In this document: one piece after another, positions 1 to 6,457 of the stretch
How the letters are laid out: each line of letters opens with the position of its first letter
How positions within the stretch are numbered: the first letter of the stretch is position 1
DNA from: Candidatus Latescibacterota bacterium
GTDB taxonomy: Bacteria; Latescibacterota; UBA2968; GCA-2709665
Assembly (NCBI GenBank): GCA_012271065.1
Contig: JAAXHE010000300.1
Location: 10,302-19,991, forward strand
Reading direction: 5' to 3'
DNA: 9,690 nt
The notes under the pieces: model-generated
Databases searched by the model: none
Told to the model about the DNA's origin: nothing
The model's input: only the letters and a program-made list of their open reading frames with translations
Translations under genes and position numbers: made by a program

Positions 1-2
1 TT

Positions 3-98
3 TCGCTCGCGCTCGGGAACTCACCGGCAATTTTAAAACAGCTTCTAAGCGACGGCCAGGTCATCGCCGCTCCCGGACGGGGATGGGGGCGGCGATGA
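3..98 (+). CDS. C-terminal end of an unidentified protein (partial, enters from left edge)
   Basis: Reading from base 3, the frame stays open for 31 codons and stops at TGA 96-98. The peptide ends in LLSDGQVIAAPGRGWGRR. The stop overlaps the ATG at 95-97 of the exporter gene as ATGA, a junction typical of translationally coupled operon genes. The same 4-base overlap recurs at the next junction, which makes it likely that this is a real gene end. Too little is visible to assign a family. The frame of the exporter is also open upstream to base 2, so chance openness in GC-rich DNA cannot be excluded. Confidence 0.45.
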   Translation, partial: SLALGNSPAILKQLLSDGQVIAAPGRGWGRR

Positions 99-757
99 CG
101 CTTATGCGCCAGGATCGATTCATAGACGCCATTCTGCGCTATCGGTGGATCGTGATCGCGGCGGCGACGCTGCTGATGGCGGCCATGACAGCCGGCATCC
201 GTTTTATCACGGTAACGAACGACTATCGCGTTCTGTTCAGCGAAGACAACCCTCAGCTTCTCGCGTTCGACGCGCTCGAGAACACCTATTCCACTTCCAA
301 CGCGGCATTGATTGCCATTTCGCCCAGGCACGGCTCGGCGTTCTCCAGGGAAGCGCTCGGCGCGATTGAAGAGATGACCGAGGCCGCGTGGCGAACGCCC
401 TATTCCAGCCGCGTCAACTCCCTCACCAACTATACGCACAGCGAGGCATCCGGTGATGACCTGATTGTCTCGCCGCTCGTCGAGGATGCGCAGGCGCTGA
501 ATGACGCTGAGTTGGCGCGTGTTGAACGGATCGCGCTGGAGGCCGCCGAAATCGCCGGGCGCCTGGTTTCCCGCGACGGGCGAACGGCCGGCGTGGCCGT
601 CAATTTCGTCCTGCCGGTGAATCCGGACCAGGCCGTCGTTGAAATAACCGACTATCTCCGCTCGATCCTGAGCGACGCCCGCACACGGCATCCGGACATC
701 GCCTACCATCTTACAGGCGACGTTGTGATGAACCGCACTTTTTCCGACGCCACCTAG
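83..757 (+). CDS. N-terminal fragment of the RND/MMPL exporter, ending at the amber codon
   Basis: This piece encodes 224 residues from ATG 83, or 220 from the more likely ATG 95. It contains a short cytoplasmic start (MRQDRFIDAILRYR), one membrane segment (about residues 18-38 counted from ATG 95), then nearly the whole first periplasmic loop, including NDYRVLFSEDNPQ just after the membrane segment. It ends at TVTNDYR-type loop sequence closing with DVVMNRTFSDAT before TAG 755-757. In the family this loop runs directly into the second membrane segment, so the fragment alone would be a single-pass protein without the proton-relay helices and is very unlikely to transport anything. A GGGGGCGG stretch lies between the ATGs at 83 and 95 and could serve ATG 95. 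Confidence 0.6.
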   Translation: MGAAMTLMRQDRFIDAILRYRWIVIAAATLLMAAMTAGIRFITVTNDYRVLFSEDNPQLLAFDALENTYSTSNAALIAISPRHGSAFSREALGAIEEMTEAAWRTPYSSRVNSLTNYTHSEASGDDLIVSPLVEDAQALNDAELARVERIALEAAEIAGRLVSRDGRTAGVAVNFVLPVNPDQAVVEITDYLRSILSDARTRHPDIAYHLTGDVVMNRTFSDAT

Positions 758-2386
758 GACGACCTGCAGACGCTGACGCCGATCGTGTTCGTCATCATCA
801 TAGGCGCCACGATCGTGCTTCTGCGATCGGTCCCCGGCACGTTGGCCATCATCGCCGTGATCGTGTTTGTCGTCAATACCACCGTGGGGTTCGCCGGCTG
901 GAGCCGTGTCGTGTTCAGCCCCACGAACGCGGGGGTACCGATCATTGTCATGGTGATCGCCATGGCCGATGCCATACATATCGTCACGAGTGTCTTGCTT
1001 GGCATGAGGCGCGGCCTGGAGAGGAATGCGGCAATTGTCGAATCATTCCGGATCAATGTCCATCCTGTATTCATTACCTCAGTCACGACCGCGGTCGGGT
1101 TCCTCAGCCTGAATGCCTCGGATTCGCCGCCCTTCCATGTATTGGGCAACTACGTTGCGTTCGGTGTCCTGTGCGCATTCGTGTTTTCAGTCACCCTCCT
1201 GCCCGCGCTGTTGTCCATCCTGCCGCTGCGTGTGGCCGTCCGTGGTCCTCGAGATGCCCATTTCCTCGACCGTTTCGCCGACTTCGTCATTTCCAGGAGC
1301 AGAGTCCTTCTGGTCGTACTCGTACTGGTGGTCGCCGGCCTTGTCCTGGGCGTTTTCCGCATTGAACTCAGCGACAACATGGCTCAGTATTTCGACGACC
1401 GCTACGAGTTCCGGCGTGACACGGACTATATCATCGAGAATCTGACCGGACTGGACAAGGTGGAATATTCACTGGACGCGGGAAGGGAAGGAGGAGTCAC
1501 CGACCCGGAATACCTGCGGCGGATCGATGCTTTCGCGGGGTGGTACAGGCAGCAACCCGAGGTGACTCACGTCCAGGTGTTTTCGGACATTATGAAACGG
1601 CTGAACAGGAACATGCACGGTGACGATCCGGCGTTTCATCGTCTGCCTGAAGACCCGGAGCTCGCCGCGCAGTACCTGTTGTTATACGAACTGTCGCTGC
1701 CCTTCGGAAGCGATCTCAACGATCGCATCGATGTGGCCAAATCCGCGACCCGCATGGTCGTCACCACCAGAAACGCCTGGTCGCGCGACCTGCGCGAACT
1801 CGATGAACGCGCACAGGTCTGGCTACGCGCAAATGCGCCCGGTTTCGCGCAGGAGGCATCGGGGCTGAGCATTGTGTTCGCCCACCTGTCGCTGCGGAAT
1901 ATCAACAGTATGCTGCGTGGTACGATTCTGGCCATGGCGCTCATTTCGTTTATTCTGATTTGGATATTCAAGAGCGTACGGATCGGACTCCTGAGTCTCC
2001 TGCCGAATTTTATCCCTGCGATGATGAGCTTCGGCCTGTGGGGGTATCTCGTTGGACACGTGGGCATTGCCTCGTCAGTGGTCATTGCCGTGGTTTTCGG
2101 AATCGTCGTCGACGATACGATTCACTTTCTGAGCAAGTACCTCAAGGCCCGGCGTGAAGGGCGCCCGGCCTCGGAGGCCGTTCGCTACGCCTTCCGGACC
2201 GTAGGCCACGCCCTGTGGACCACGACGACGGTGTTGTCGGCAGGTTTTCTGGTATTCGCCACGTCCGGATTCGAGGTGAGTTGGGCGCTCGGCCTTCTTG
2301 TCACGATTACGATCATCTTCGCGCTGGTCGCCGATTTTCTGCTCCTGCCAACGCTGTTGATTGCCATTGACCGGAGGAAAATATGA
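95..2386 (+). pseudogene. RND/MMPL-superfamily exporter gene interrupted by one in-frame amber codon
   Basis: Taken as one reading frame, this is about 763 codons plus TGA, close to the usual size of MMPL/RND-type exporters with 12 membrane segments and two large periplasmic loops. The only interruption is TAG at 755-757 (codon 221 from ATG 95). No base is gained or lost there, and the protein continues as DDLQTLTPIVF into the second membrane segment. Both halves keep family features, so the lesion looks recent, or it is a sequencing error, or it is suppressed. ATG 95 is preferred as start because it overlaps the upstream stop as ATGA; ATG 83 and ATG 104 are in the same frame. It heads an overlapping operon with a LolA-like protein and a barrel-like protein, so the system probably moves a hydrophobic substrate from inner to outer membrane. 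The substrate cannot be read from sequence. TAG is used as a normal stop at 4446-4448 and 6350-6352. Confidence 0.8.
758..2386 (+). CDS. C-terminal part of the RND/MMPL exporter (membrane segments 2-12)
   Basis: The codons directly after the amber stop read DDLQTLTPIVFVIIIGATIVLL, so the frame is continuous. GTG 785 is only the first start-like codon and sits inside a membrane helix without a ribosome binding site, so independent initiation there is doubtful. Membrane segments 2-6 lie at about 776-1225, segment 7 at about 1308-1362, the second periplasmic loop at about 1365-1915, and segments 8-12 from about 1924. Helix 4 carries MADAIHIV (Asp codon 968-970) and helix 10 carries GIVVDDTIHF (Asp codons 2111-2116). 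These are the paired acidic motifs expected for proton-coupled transport in this family. The TGA at 2384-2386 overlaps the next start as ATGA. The long downstream piece shows no second stop or frameshift. Confidence 0.6.
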   Translation, partial: DDLQTLTPIVFVIIIGATIVLLRSVPGTLAIIAVIVFVVNTTVGFAGWSRVVFSPTNAGVPIIVMVIAMADAIHIVTSVLLGMRRGLERNAAIVESFRINVHPVFITSVTTAVGFLSLNASDSPPFHVLGNYVAFGVLCAFVFSVTLLPALLSILPLRVAVRGPRDAHFLDRFADFVISRSRVLLVVLVLVVAGLVLGVFRIELSDNMAQYFDDRYEFRRDTDYIIENLTGLDKVEYSLDAGREGGVTDPEYLRRIDAFAGWYRQQPEVTHVQVFSDIMKRLNRNMHGDDPAFHRLPEDPELAAQYLLLYELSLPFGSDLNDRIDVAKSATRMVVTTRNAWSRDLRELDERAQVWLRANAPGFAQEASGLSIVFAHLSLRNINSMLRGTILAMALISFILIWIFKSVRIGLLSLLPNFIPAMMSFGLWGYLVGHVGIASSVVIAVVFGIVVDDTIHFLSKYLKARREGRPASEAVRYAFRTVGHALWTTTTVLSAGFLVFATSGFEVSWALGLLVTITIIFALVADFLLLPTLLIAIDRRKI

Positions 2387-3198
2387 GTTACTCTCGCAGA
2401 GTGTTCGCGTCTTCGATGCCGTGGCTGATTGTCGCTGCGGGCATCGGCGCGCCGGCGTCCGTACCCTCGCAGAACCCCGTGTCCGATGCAACCGGCCTGA
2501 GTATTGCCCGGGAATCCCGTTCGCGGGAGGAAGGTTTTGGCAACTTCACGGCGCAGCAGGTCATGGTGCTTCGCAACAAGCACGGTCAGGAGAGCCGGCG
2601 CCAGCTCCGCGTAAAGGTCCTCGAGGCGCCCGACGCCGGCGACAAGAGCCTGTTTGTATTTGACGAGCCGCGCGACGTCCGGGGAACGGCGCTTCTCGTT
2701 CACGCGCACCGGGACCGCGCGGACGATCAATGGCTCTATCTGCCCGCTTTGAAACGCGTCAAACGGATCAGTTCGTCGAACCGGTCCGGTTCCTTCATGG
2801 GCAGCGAGTTCGCCTATGAAGACATGACCGCCCAGGCCGTGGAAAAGTTCACCTACCGCTACCTGCGCGACGAGCCCTGCGGCGGTCTGACGTGCACGGT
2901 AACGGAACGCTACCCCACGGACAGGAAGTCGGGCTACAGCCGCCAGGTGGTGTGGCGCGACAGGGACGAGCTTCGCGTCCGGAAAGTGGAGTACTACGAC
3001 CGCAAGAACGCGCATCTGAAGACGCTCACGCTGGAGAACTACGGGCTATACCTGGGTCGTTACTGGCGCGCGGGGGTGATGACCATGGTCAATCATCTCA
3101 CCGGGAAAAGCACGGTGCTGTCCTGGACCGACTACAAGTTCCGGACTGAACTTGGCGACCGGGACTTTTCACGCACCGGACTGAAACGGACGCGTTGA
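2383..3198 (+). CDS. LolA-like outer membrane lipoprotein-sorting protein, partner of RND exporter
   Basis: The 271-residue protein starts with a basic segment and a hydrophobic stretch (PWLIVAAGIGAPAS, about residues 13-26) that reads as a Sec signal peptide, so it should work in the periplasm. The region around residues 115-148 has the hallmark of the LolA_like family (annotated 'outer membrane lipoprotein-sorting protein'): DQWLYLPALKRVKRIS, then SGSFMGSEFAYEDM. A preceding FDEPRDVRGTALL segment also fits. Two cysteines, C166 and C171, could form a periplasmic disulfide. Members of this family are commonly found beside MMPL/RND exporters and adopt a half-barrel that can hold lipids, so a carrier role between inner and outer membrane is inferred. 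The start ATG overlaps the exporter stop by four bases and has GGAGG at 2373-2377. It is not the housekeeping LolA. Confidence 0.88.
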   Translation: MSYSRRVFASSMPWLIVAAGIGAPASVPSQNPVSDATGLSIARESRSREEGFGNFTAQQVMVLRNKHGQESRRQLRVKVLEAPDAGDKSLFVFDEPRDVRGTALLVHAHRDRADDQWLYLPALKRVKRISSSNRSGSFMGSEFAYEDMTAQAVEKFTYRYLRDEPCGGLTCTVTERYPTDRKSGYSRQVVWRDRDELRVRKVEYYDRKNAHLKTLTLENYGLYLGRYWRAGVMTMVNHLTGKSTVLSWTDYKFRTELGDRDFSRTGLKRTR

Positions 3199-4448
3199 TG
3201 CAGAACCGTATTGTCCTCCAATGCGCGCCGCTCGTCGCCGCCTGGATTCTTGCGCACGTATTTTCCGGCGATGCCGTTGCCCGGATCGAAACGCGGGAAT
3301 TGTCCGGGCGCCTGAGTATTCAAAGCCGCTGGTATCCCAAAACCGGCGCCTATTCCGGCCAGCGACCGCATGGCAGTGGTGTTGTCGCCGAGCCCAGGCT
3401 GTACGTCGAAGACGCCCGGGGCAGAAGCTTCACCCTTGCCCCGTTCCTCCGCTTCGACGCCGGGGACGAACGGCGCACCCATGCCGATCTGCGGGAAGCC
3501 TATCTCCTGCTCTTCGGCGAGGTCCGCAATCAGGAATGGGAAGTGCGTCTGGGGGTCGACAGGGTGTTCTGGGGTGTGACCGAATCCCGCCACCTGGTGA
3601 ATATCGTCAACCAGATCGACCTCGTGGAACACCCGTACAGGGAGCCCACGATGGGCCAGGCCATGGCCCATCTCACAATGTCCGGAGACTGGGGCGCGGT
3701 GGAAGTTTTCGGAATGACCTGGCACCGCGCCCGCACCTTTCCGGGAAGGTCCGGCCGCCTGCGTTTCCCGTTTGTTGTAGACAATAAGCGGGTTTCGTAT
3801 GAGAGTGACGCCGGACGGTGGCGCCCGGAATTCGCCGCCCGCTACAGCCGAAGTTCCGGAGAGATGGATGTGGGCGTCAGCGTATTCGATGGAATCAGCC
3901 GCGACCCTCTGCTGTTGCCAGGCGTCGACCCGGGCGGCGGACCGGTTCTGGTACCGAACTACGAACGGATCCGGCAGTTGGGGCTGGACGCCCAACTGAC
4001 GGCCGGACCGTGGCTGTTCAAGCTCGAGGGACTCGGCAGGGCCGGCGCACGCGACCGTCGTGGCGTGGAGGAGGATTACGTTGCCGCCACACTGGGCGGC
4101 GAGTATACGATTTATTCCGTGATCGGCTCCGCAGTCGATCTGAGCCTGATCGGGGAATGGAACTACGACGGCCGCGGCCGGAACGCGACGAATATCTTTC
4201 AGAACGACCTCTTCCTGGCCGCTCGCCTCGCGTTCAACGACGTCCAGAGCACCGAAGTGCTCGGCAGCATGATGAACGATTTCGACACGCCCACACGCGT
4301 GTTGACGTTCGAATTGAATCGGCGAATCTCCGGCAGGTTCTCCCTGCATCTGGAGGCGATTGCCCTTCTCGACGTCGACGCGGGCGATCTGTCCTACGCC
4401 AGCCGGAGAGACAGCTTTGTCGAATTGCACCTGATATACAACCATTAG
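3198..4448 (+). CDS. Predicted outer-membrane beta-barrel protein, third member of the transport operon
   Basis: The protein has 416 residues from ATG 3198, whose first base is the last base of the preceding TGA (TGATG junction). TTG 3195, one codon earlier, is a weaker alternative. The N-terminus has a hydrophobic signal peptide ending AVA near residue 28. The mature part is rich in short alternating polar/hydrophobic strands with aromatic residues (for example LSGRLSIQSRWYP, AYLLLFGEVRNQEWEVRLGVDRVFWG, and the C-terminal SFVELHLIYNH). Glycine- and charge-rich turns separate them, as expected for an outer-membrane barrel. I do not recognise a specific named family. Third genes of this kind often follow an RND plus LolA-like pair, so it may be the outer-membrane acceptor or exit for the cargo. 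Both function and topology are inferred from composition and context. It ends with TAG 4446-4448. Confidence 0.75.
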   Translation: MQNRIVLQCAPLVAAWILAHVFSGDAVARIETRELSGRLSIQSRWYPKTGAYSGQRPHGSGVVAEPRLYVEDARGRSFTLAPFLRFDAGDERRTHADLREAYLLLFGEVRNQEWEVRLGVDRVFWGVTESRHLVNIVNQIDLVEHPYREPTMGQAMAHLTMSGDWGAVEVFGMTWHRARTFPGRSGRLRFPFVVDNKRVSYESDAGRWRPEFAARYSRSSGEMDVGVSVFDGISRDPLLLPGVDPGGGPVLVPNYERIRQLGLDAQLTAGPWLFKLEGLGRAGARDRRGVEEDYVAATLGGEYTIYSVIGSAVDLSLIGEWNYDGRGRNATNIFQNDLFLAARLAFNDVQSTEVLGSMMNDFDTPTRVLTFELNRRISGRFSLHLEAIALLDVDAGDLSYASRRDSFVELHLIYNH

Positions 4449-4455
4449 CCGTTTT

Positions 4456-4486
4456 ACGGGTGATCCTGAAGTCAAACATCCCCCGT
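4456..4486 (+). terminator. Imperfect stem-loop just after the transport operon (weak terminator candidate)
   Basis: Eight bases after the barrel gene stop, ACGGGTGAT (4456-4464) can pair with ATCCCCCGT (4478-4486). This gives eight pairs with one T-C mismatch and a 13-base loop. No T-run follows, so it does not meet the usual picture of an intrinsic terminator. It may protect the mRNA end or be chance. Its placement between two transcription units is the main support. Confidence 0.25.
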
Positions 4487-4499
4487 CCCTCCCATGCCC

Positions 4500-4528
4500 T
4501 TGACATACCGCCGCAGGTGGCCTAATTT
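4500..4528 (+). promoter_or_regulatory. Candidate sigma70 promoter for the hydroxylase gene
   Basis: A perfect -35 hexamer TTGACA (4500-4505) is followed, after exactly 17 bases, by TAATTT (4523-4528) in an AT-rich patch (TAATTTTAATAT) that stands out from GC-rich surroundings. The -10 box matches TATAAT at only three of six bases. Transcription would start near 4535, giving a leader of about 65-70 bases before ATG 4603. This marks a likely boundary between the transport operon and the next unit. Confidence 0.5.
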
Positions 4529-4602
4529 TAATATGACGCAAGCAGCAGTTAAAGAGGCGGAATTTCAGCGCCGCAAAGAAAATCCAACGCAACGGAGGTG
4601 TG

Positions 4603-5613
4603 ATGAACACTCTAATAAAGGGTACCTTTCGCCAGATAATTTTCTTCTACGTTGTGTGCGCTGTTGTCGGCACGTCGCTGTCCTTCGTCGACTTTCAGGG
4701 AATTCGCGAGTCTCTGGAACTCGGCAGTGGCGGATACTTCGAAAATCTGAAGCAGGAGTGGACGTTTTCCAAACAGGACGGTGCGAATAGGAGGCTCGGC
4801 ACCGGCGGCTTTGTCGATAACCTGAAGTTCGGCGCAGCTTTCCTCGCGTTGTTCTTTATTTTTCTCGAATACGGCATCCTCAAATTTCAGCGCCGCACCG
4901 ACTCATACGACTGGAAGGATTCCGGTTCGTCGTTCGCCATCTACTTATTCAACGGCCTTCTCAGTCCGCTGACCCTGATCTATCAATTTGGCCTTCTCAA
5001 ATGGCTGGAACCCTACGCCCTGTTCCAGATCAACGACGGTCTGATTCCCTTCCTGTTTACATTCTTGCTGGCTGAGGGCGCGTATTACTGGTATCATCGC
5101 CTGAGCCATGAAGTCCCCGTTCTTTGGGCAATACACCACACCCATCACTCCGCACAGACATTGAATCTGTCCGTCGCTTACAGACTCAACACGCTGGGCC
5201 GGATCGTTTCGCCCGTGACCTATCTCCCTATGGTACTCATCGGCTTCAAACCGGAATACATCCTCGGTGCGCTGGCCATATCGCTGGTGTATCAGTTCTT
5301 CATCCATACCCAGATAGTAAGTAAACTCTGGGTGATCGAGAACACCGGTTTCAATACCCCGAGTTTGCATCGCGTCCACCATGGCCGCAATGACTGGTGC
5401 ATCGATAAAAACTACGCGGGCGTATTGATTTTGTGGGATTATATTTTCGGCACGTTTCAACGCGAAATTGGCGCCGTCGACTACGGCGTCACCACGGGAC
5501 ATTACAGCTACAATCCCATTAAGCTGATGGTCGGACCGCTGGTCGATTGGGCGAGGGGTACTTTTGCCCGCGAACGAGAGAACGCCGATCGGGCCTCTAA
5601 AGAGAGTTCGTGA
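4603..5613 (+). CDS. Fatty acid hydroxylase / sterol desaturase superfamily membrane enzyme
   Basis: The product has 336 residues from ATG 4603, preceded by GGAGG at 4594-4598; GTG 4600 is an adjacent alternative. It is a polytopic membrane protein with hydrophobic segments at roughly residues 12-30, 76-93, 110-132, 147-163 and 200-235. The eight-histidine pattern of the di-iron fatty-acid-hydroxylase superfamily is clear: H165xxxH169 (HRLSH), H178-H179-T-H181-H182 (HHTHH), an isolated H235, and H256xxH259-H260 (HRVHH). NYAGVLILWDYIFGTF and a C-terminal YGVTTGHYSYNP segment are also typical of bacterial members. Such enzymes hydroxylate or desaturate lipids using O2; the exact substrate (fatty acyl, sterol/hopanoid, carotenoid, alkylglycerol) cannot be read here. 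The N-terminal part, about residues 30-75, looks longer than usual and holds an internal repeat. Local GC is lower than in the flanking operons. It may be co-transcribed with the next gene, 49 bases downstream. Confidence 0.9.
   Translation: MNTLIKGTFRQIIFFYVVCAVVGTSLSFVDFQGIRESLELGSGGYFENLKQEWTFSKQDGANRRLGTGGFVDNLKFGAAFLALFFIFLEYGILKFQRRTDSYDWKDSGSSFAIYLFNGLLSPLTLIYQFGLLKWLEPYALFQINDGLIPFLFTFLLAEGAYYWYHRLSHEVPVLWAIHHTHHSAQTLNLSVAYRLNTLGRIVSPVTYLPMVLIGFKPEYILGALAISLVYQFFIHTQIVSKLWVIENTGFNTPSLHRVHHGRNDWCIDKNYAGVLILWDYIFGTFQREIGAVDYGVTTGHYSYNPIKLMVGPLVDWARGTFARERENADRASKESS
4720..4827 (+). repeat. Short internal peptide repeat in the hydroxylase N-terminal loop
   Basis: Residues 40-50 (LGSGGYFENLK, bases 4720-4752) recur 25 residues later at residues 65-75 (LGTGGFVDNLK, bases 4795-4827). 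Seven of eleven positions are identical and the others are conservative. The repeats flank a loop between the first and second membrane segments. They may be a small structural or lipid-interface motif; no family for them is recognised. Confidence 0.55.
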
Positions 5614-5662
5614 TACCGATAATGCGCCCTGGCTCAAAAACCAGAACGAGAGGAGAATATCA

Positions 5663-6352
5663 ATGACACAAACTGTGCTTCTCGCTACGTTATTCTTTAC
5701 ATTCACCGCATGGGCGGACGAATCGGATCTTTCGAGGCTCAAAGCGCGCATGCAGGAAATCGGATCGAGGCTCGGTCTCACCGAGGAGCAGGTGATCCAG
5801 CTGAAGCCGATTCTCGAAGGTCATTTTGACGCGCAGATGGCGATTTTCGACAAATACGGCCTAAACGTGGAAAACCGCGGCAGCCGCCCCGACGTCCAGA
5901 CGCTGCGCGCCCTGCGCAAGGATCTGGACGAAAACAAGACCAAAACCTCAAAGCGTCTGTCGGGTATTCTCTCCAGAGAACAGCTGGCCGAGTTCGAGAA
6001 AATTCAGAAAGAGCGAAAAAAGCAAATTCGGGAAAAATTCCTTTCGAAACGAGCCGAAGACATTGGCGCAAAGCTCGGTCTCACCGAGGATCAGATACGA
6101 CAGTTTAAACCGGTTTTGGAGAATCACTTTGACGCACAAATGGCGGTTCTGGACAAGCACGGCGTCGCCATTGGAAACCGCGGCGATCGGAAGCGGATGC
6201 GCTTTAGAAAACTACGCGCCCTGCGCAAGGACCTGAACAAGATCAGTGACAAGACCTCAAAGCGTCTGTCAGAGATCCTTTCCAAAGAGCAGCTGGCCGA
6301 GTTCGAGAAAATTCAGAAAGAGCAAAGACAAAAAATGCGCGAAAAATTCTAG
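5663..6352 (+). CDS. Exported Spy/CpxP-like protein with two tandem LTxxQ units
   Basis: ATG 5663 is chosen because AGGAG lies at 5651-5655 and a clean signal peptide follows (VLLATLFFTFTAWA, cleavage expected after Ala18). The open frame continues upstream to 5564, but that would overlap the hydroxylase gene and spoil the signal. The mature protein is strongly helical and charged. It consists of two near-copies: residues 30-126 and 131-229, with about 61 of 97 aligned positions identical by hand count. Each copy has LGLTE(E/D)Q near its start and LS(R/K)EQLAEFEKIQKE near its end, recalling the LTxxQ motifs of Spy/CpxP periplasmic proteins (chaperone or envelope-stress modulators). The usual family member has one such unit of about 100-150 residues. 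Assignment to Spy/CpxP is by motif and composition only; another helical periplasmic protein is possible. A role in protecting or sensing the envelope next to a lipid-modifying enzyme is inference. Confidence 0.75.
   Translation: MTQTVLLATLFFTFTAWADESDLSRLKARMQEIGSRLGLTEEQVIQLKPILEGHFDAQMAIFDKYGLNVENRGSRPDVQTLRALRKDLDENKTKTSKRLSGILSREQLAEFEKIQKERKKQIREKFLSKRAEDIGAKLGLTEDQIRQFKPVLENHFDAQMAVLDKHGVAIGNRGDRKRMRFRKLRALRKDLNKISDKTSKRLSEILSKEQLAEFEKIQKEQRQKMREKF
5750..6040 (+). repeat. Tandem duplication, unit 1 of the LTxxQ protein
   Basis: This unit codes residues 30-126, from MQEIGSRLGLTEEQ to REKF. It pairs with the unit at 6053-6349. The two share a perfect 34-base direct repeat (5981-6014 and 6290-6323, 309 bases apart) and a 17-base match at the RALRKDL region. 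The retained DNA identity suggests a duplication that is not very old or that is kept alike by conversion. Confidence 0.85.
6053..6349 (+). repeat. Tandem duplication, unit 2 of the LTxxQ protein
   Basis: This unit codes residues 131-229, from AEDIGAKLGLTEDQ to the C-terminal REKF. Relative to unit 1 it has two extra codons in the loop after NRG, where it is also more basic (DRKRMRFRK). A four-residue linker, LSKR, joins the units. The spacing changes from 303 bases at the first motif to 309 at the last, consistent with those two codons. Confidence 0.85.
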
Positions 6353-6457
6353 TCGGCCCCGGAGACAGTTTATCGGGAAGAATGAGAGGGAACTATCCTG
6401 CATGTCGCACGGCTAAAGGGCAGCATTAACCGGAGATTCATCCCGTGGGGGGCCGTG

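Noticed and set aside
755..757. Genetic-code reassignment of TAG (or pyrrolysine)
   Set aside because: TAG properly ends the barrel gene (4446-4448) and the LTxxQ gene (6350-6352), so it acts as a stop in this genome.
785..2386. Independent gene starting at GTG 785
   Set aside because: The start falls within the second membrane helix, has no ribosome binding site, and the frame is continuous with codons right after the amber stop.
2185..3015. 276-codon minus-strand open frame across the LolA-like gene
   Set aside because: It overlaps two convincing plus-strand genes and shows no family features.
3132..4610. 492-codon open frame on the minus strand opposite the barrel gene
   Set aside because: It is antisense to a gene with a signal peptide, coupled start and sensible composition. 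Its protein has no recognisable domain, and long antisense frames are common in GC-rich DNA.
5564..5662. Upstream extension of the LTxxQ gene overlapping the hydroxylase
   Set aside because: The extension would place 33 mostly polar residues before a clear signal peptide, and a good AGGAG site precedes ATG 5663.
5613..5662. CTGG...CCAG hairpin between hydroxylase and LTxxQ genes
   Set aside because: A four-pair stem without a T-run is expected by chance.
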